A stretch of 5,527 nt of DNA from Planctomycetota bacterium (lineage in GTDB: Bacteria; Planctomycetota; Phycisphaerae; Phycisphaerales; UBA1924): assembly GCA_023429345.1 (NCBI GenBank), contig JAEYVB010000155.1, positions 1 through 5,527 of the forward strand, given 5' to 3'. Shown piece by piece: positions 5,145-5,527 of the stretch (position 1 is the stretch's first letter; every line of letters begins with the position of its first letter). A program made the position numbers and the translations under genes. The notes under the pieces were generated by a model. The model made no database searches, was not told the DNA's origin, and saw only the letters and a program-made list of their open reading frames with translations.

Positions 5145-5527
5145 ATGAGCGTCCCGCCCTCCAACACCCTCTTCGCGCGGCTCAAATCCGCCAAGCGGCT
5201 CCCGTCGCCGCCGGGCGCTGCCATGCGCGTGCTGGAGCTCTGCCGCAGCGACGATCCCGACCTCAAGATCCTCTCCGATGTCATCACCGCCGACCCCGCG
5301 CTCAGCGCCCGGATCCTGAAGTTCGCCAACTCCCCCGCCGCGGGCCTCCCGCGCAAGGTGGTCAGCGTGCGCGAGGCGATCCTCTTCATGGGCGTTCGCA
5401 CGGTGAAGCTCGCGGCCCTGGGCTTCAGCCTCGTGAGCCCCGATTCCGAAACCGCGTGCGCCGGCTTCGATCTCCGCCAGTACTGGTCCGAGGCCTGCGG
5501 GACCGCGGTCCTCTGCCGCGCGATCGC
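5145..5527 (+). CDS. HDOD-domain signalling protein (3' end outside window)
   Basis: The first 127 codons of a protein that continues past the window. From residue 18 it shows the typical HDOD opening: RLPSPPGAAMRVLELC, then a short acidic link, then LKILSDVITADPALSARIL (41-59), KFANSPAAGLPRKVVSVREA (60-79) and LFMGVRTVKLAALGFSL (81-97). HDOD domains are non-catalytic relatives of HD phosphohydrolases. They act as scaffolds in chemotaxis, motility and c-di-GMP networks, often beside HD-GYP proteins, as here. ATG 5145 is the first start after the in-frame stop of the preceding gene. No Shine-Dalgarno motif precedes it, so translation may depend on coupling to the upstream gene. A later ATG at 5223 would cut into the domain. 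Whether a catalytic or further sensory domain follows the HDOD part cannot be seen here. Confidence 0.88.
   Translation, partial: MSVPPSNTLFARLKSAKRLPSPPGAAMRVLELCRSDDPDLKILSDVITADPALSARILKFANSPAAGLPRKVVSVREAILFMGVRTVKLAALGFSLVSPDSETACAGFDLRQYWSEACGTAVLCRAI

Overview
The window is high-GC bacterial DNA with strong G/C preference at third codon positions, little spacing between genes, and no mobile element, RNA gene or CRISPR array that I can see. The protein set suggests an environmental Gram-negative bacterium from a deeply branching group. It comprises an HD-GYP/PilZ fusion, a small repeat protein resembling MshEN/GspE-N domains, an HDOD protein and a eukaryotic-type UDP-galactopyranose mutase. 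A planctomycete such as Phycisphaerae is my best guess, but this is impression only and I see no marker gene.

Layout. Positions 1-492 hold the C-terminal end of an unrecognised plus-strand protein. After a 90-bp gap with a small GC hairpin comes a 515-residue flavoprotein (583-2130) that I identify as UDP-galactopyranose mutase. It is of the long eukaryotic (fungal) type, not the short bacterial Glf type. A 300-bp gap (2131-2430) has looser base composition, carries a 24-bp imperfect palindrome and holds no convincing gene. It is followed by a 216-residue protein of unknown function (2431-3081). That gene converges, 21 bp apart, on a minus-strand gene (3103-4575) for an HD-GYP phosphodiesterase with a C-terminal PilZ domain. 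From the other side of a 173-bp divergent intergenic region, which contains a perfect 9-bp inverted repeat, run two plus-strand genes. The first is a 125-residue protein built from four ~29-residue repeats (4749-5126). The second is an HDOD-domain protein (5145 to beyond the window end), in the same reading frame and only 18 bp later.

How the genes may work together. The right half (3103-5527) looks like a divergent cyclic-di-GMP signalling locus: an enzyme predicted to degrade c-di-GMP that carries its own PilZ sensor domain, opposite a possible MshEN-like protein and an HDOD scaffold. The left half is best explained by cell-surface polysaccharide chemistry, with UDP-galactofuranose made from UDP-galactopyranose. 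No glycosyltransferase is visible in this window to confirm that. The most notable single item is the eukaryotic-type mutase with a complete set of recognisable active-site residues. The next are the four-repeat protein and the PilZ domain whose second c-di-GMP motif is altered.
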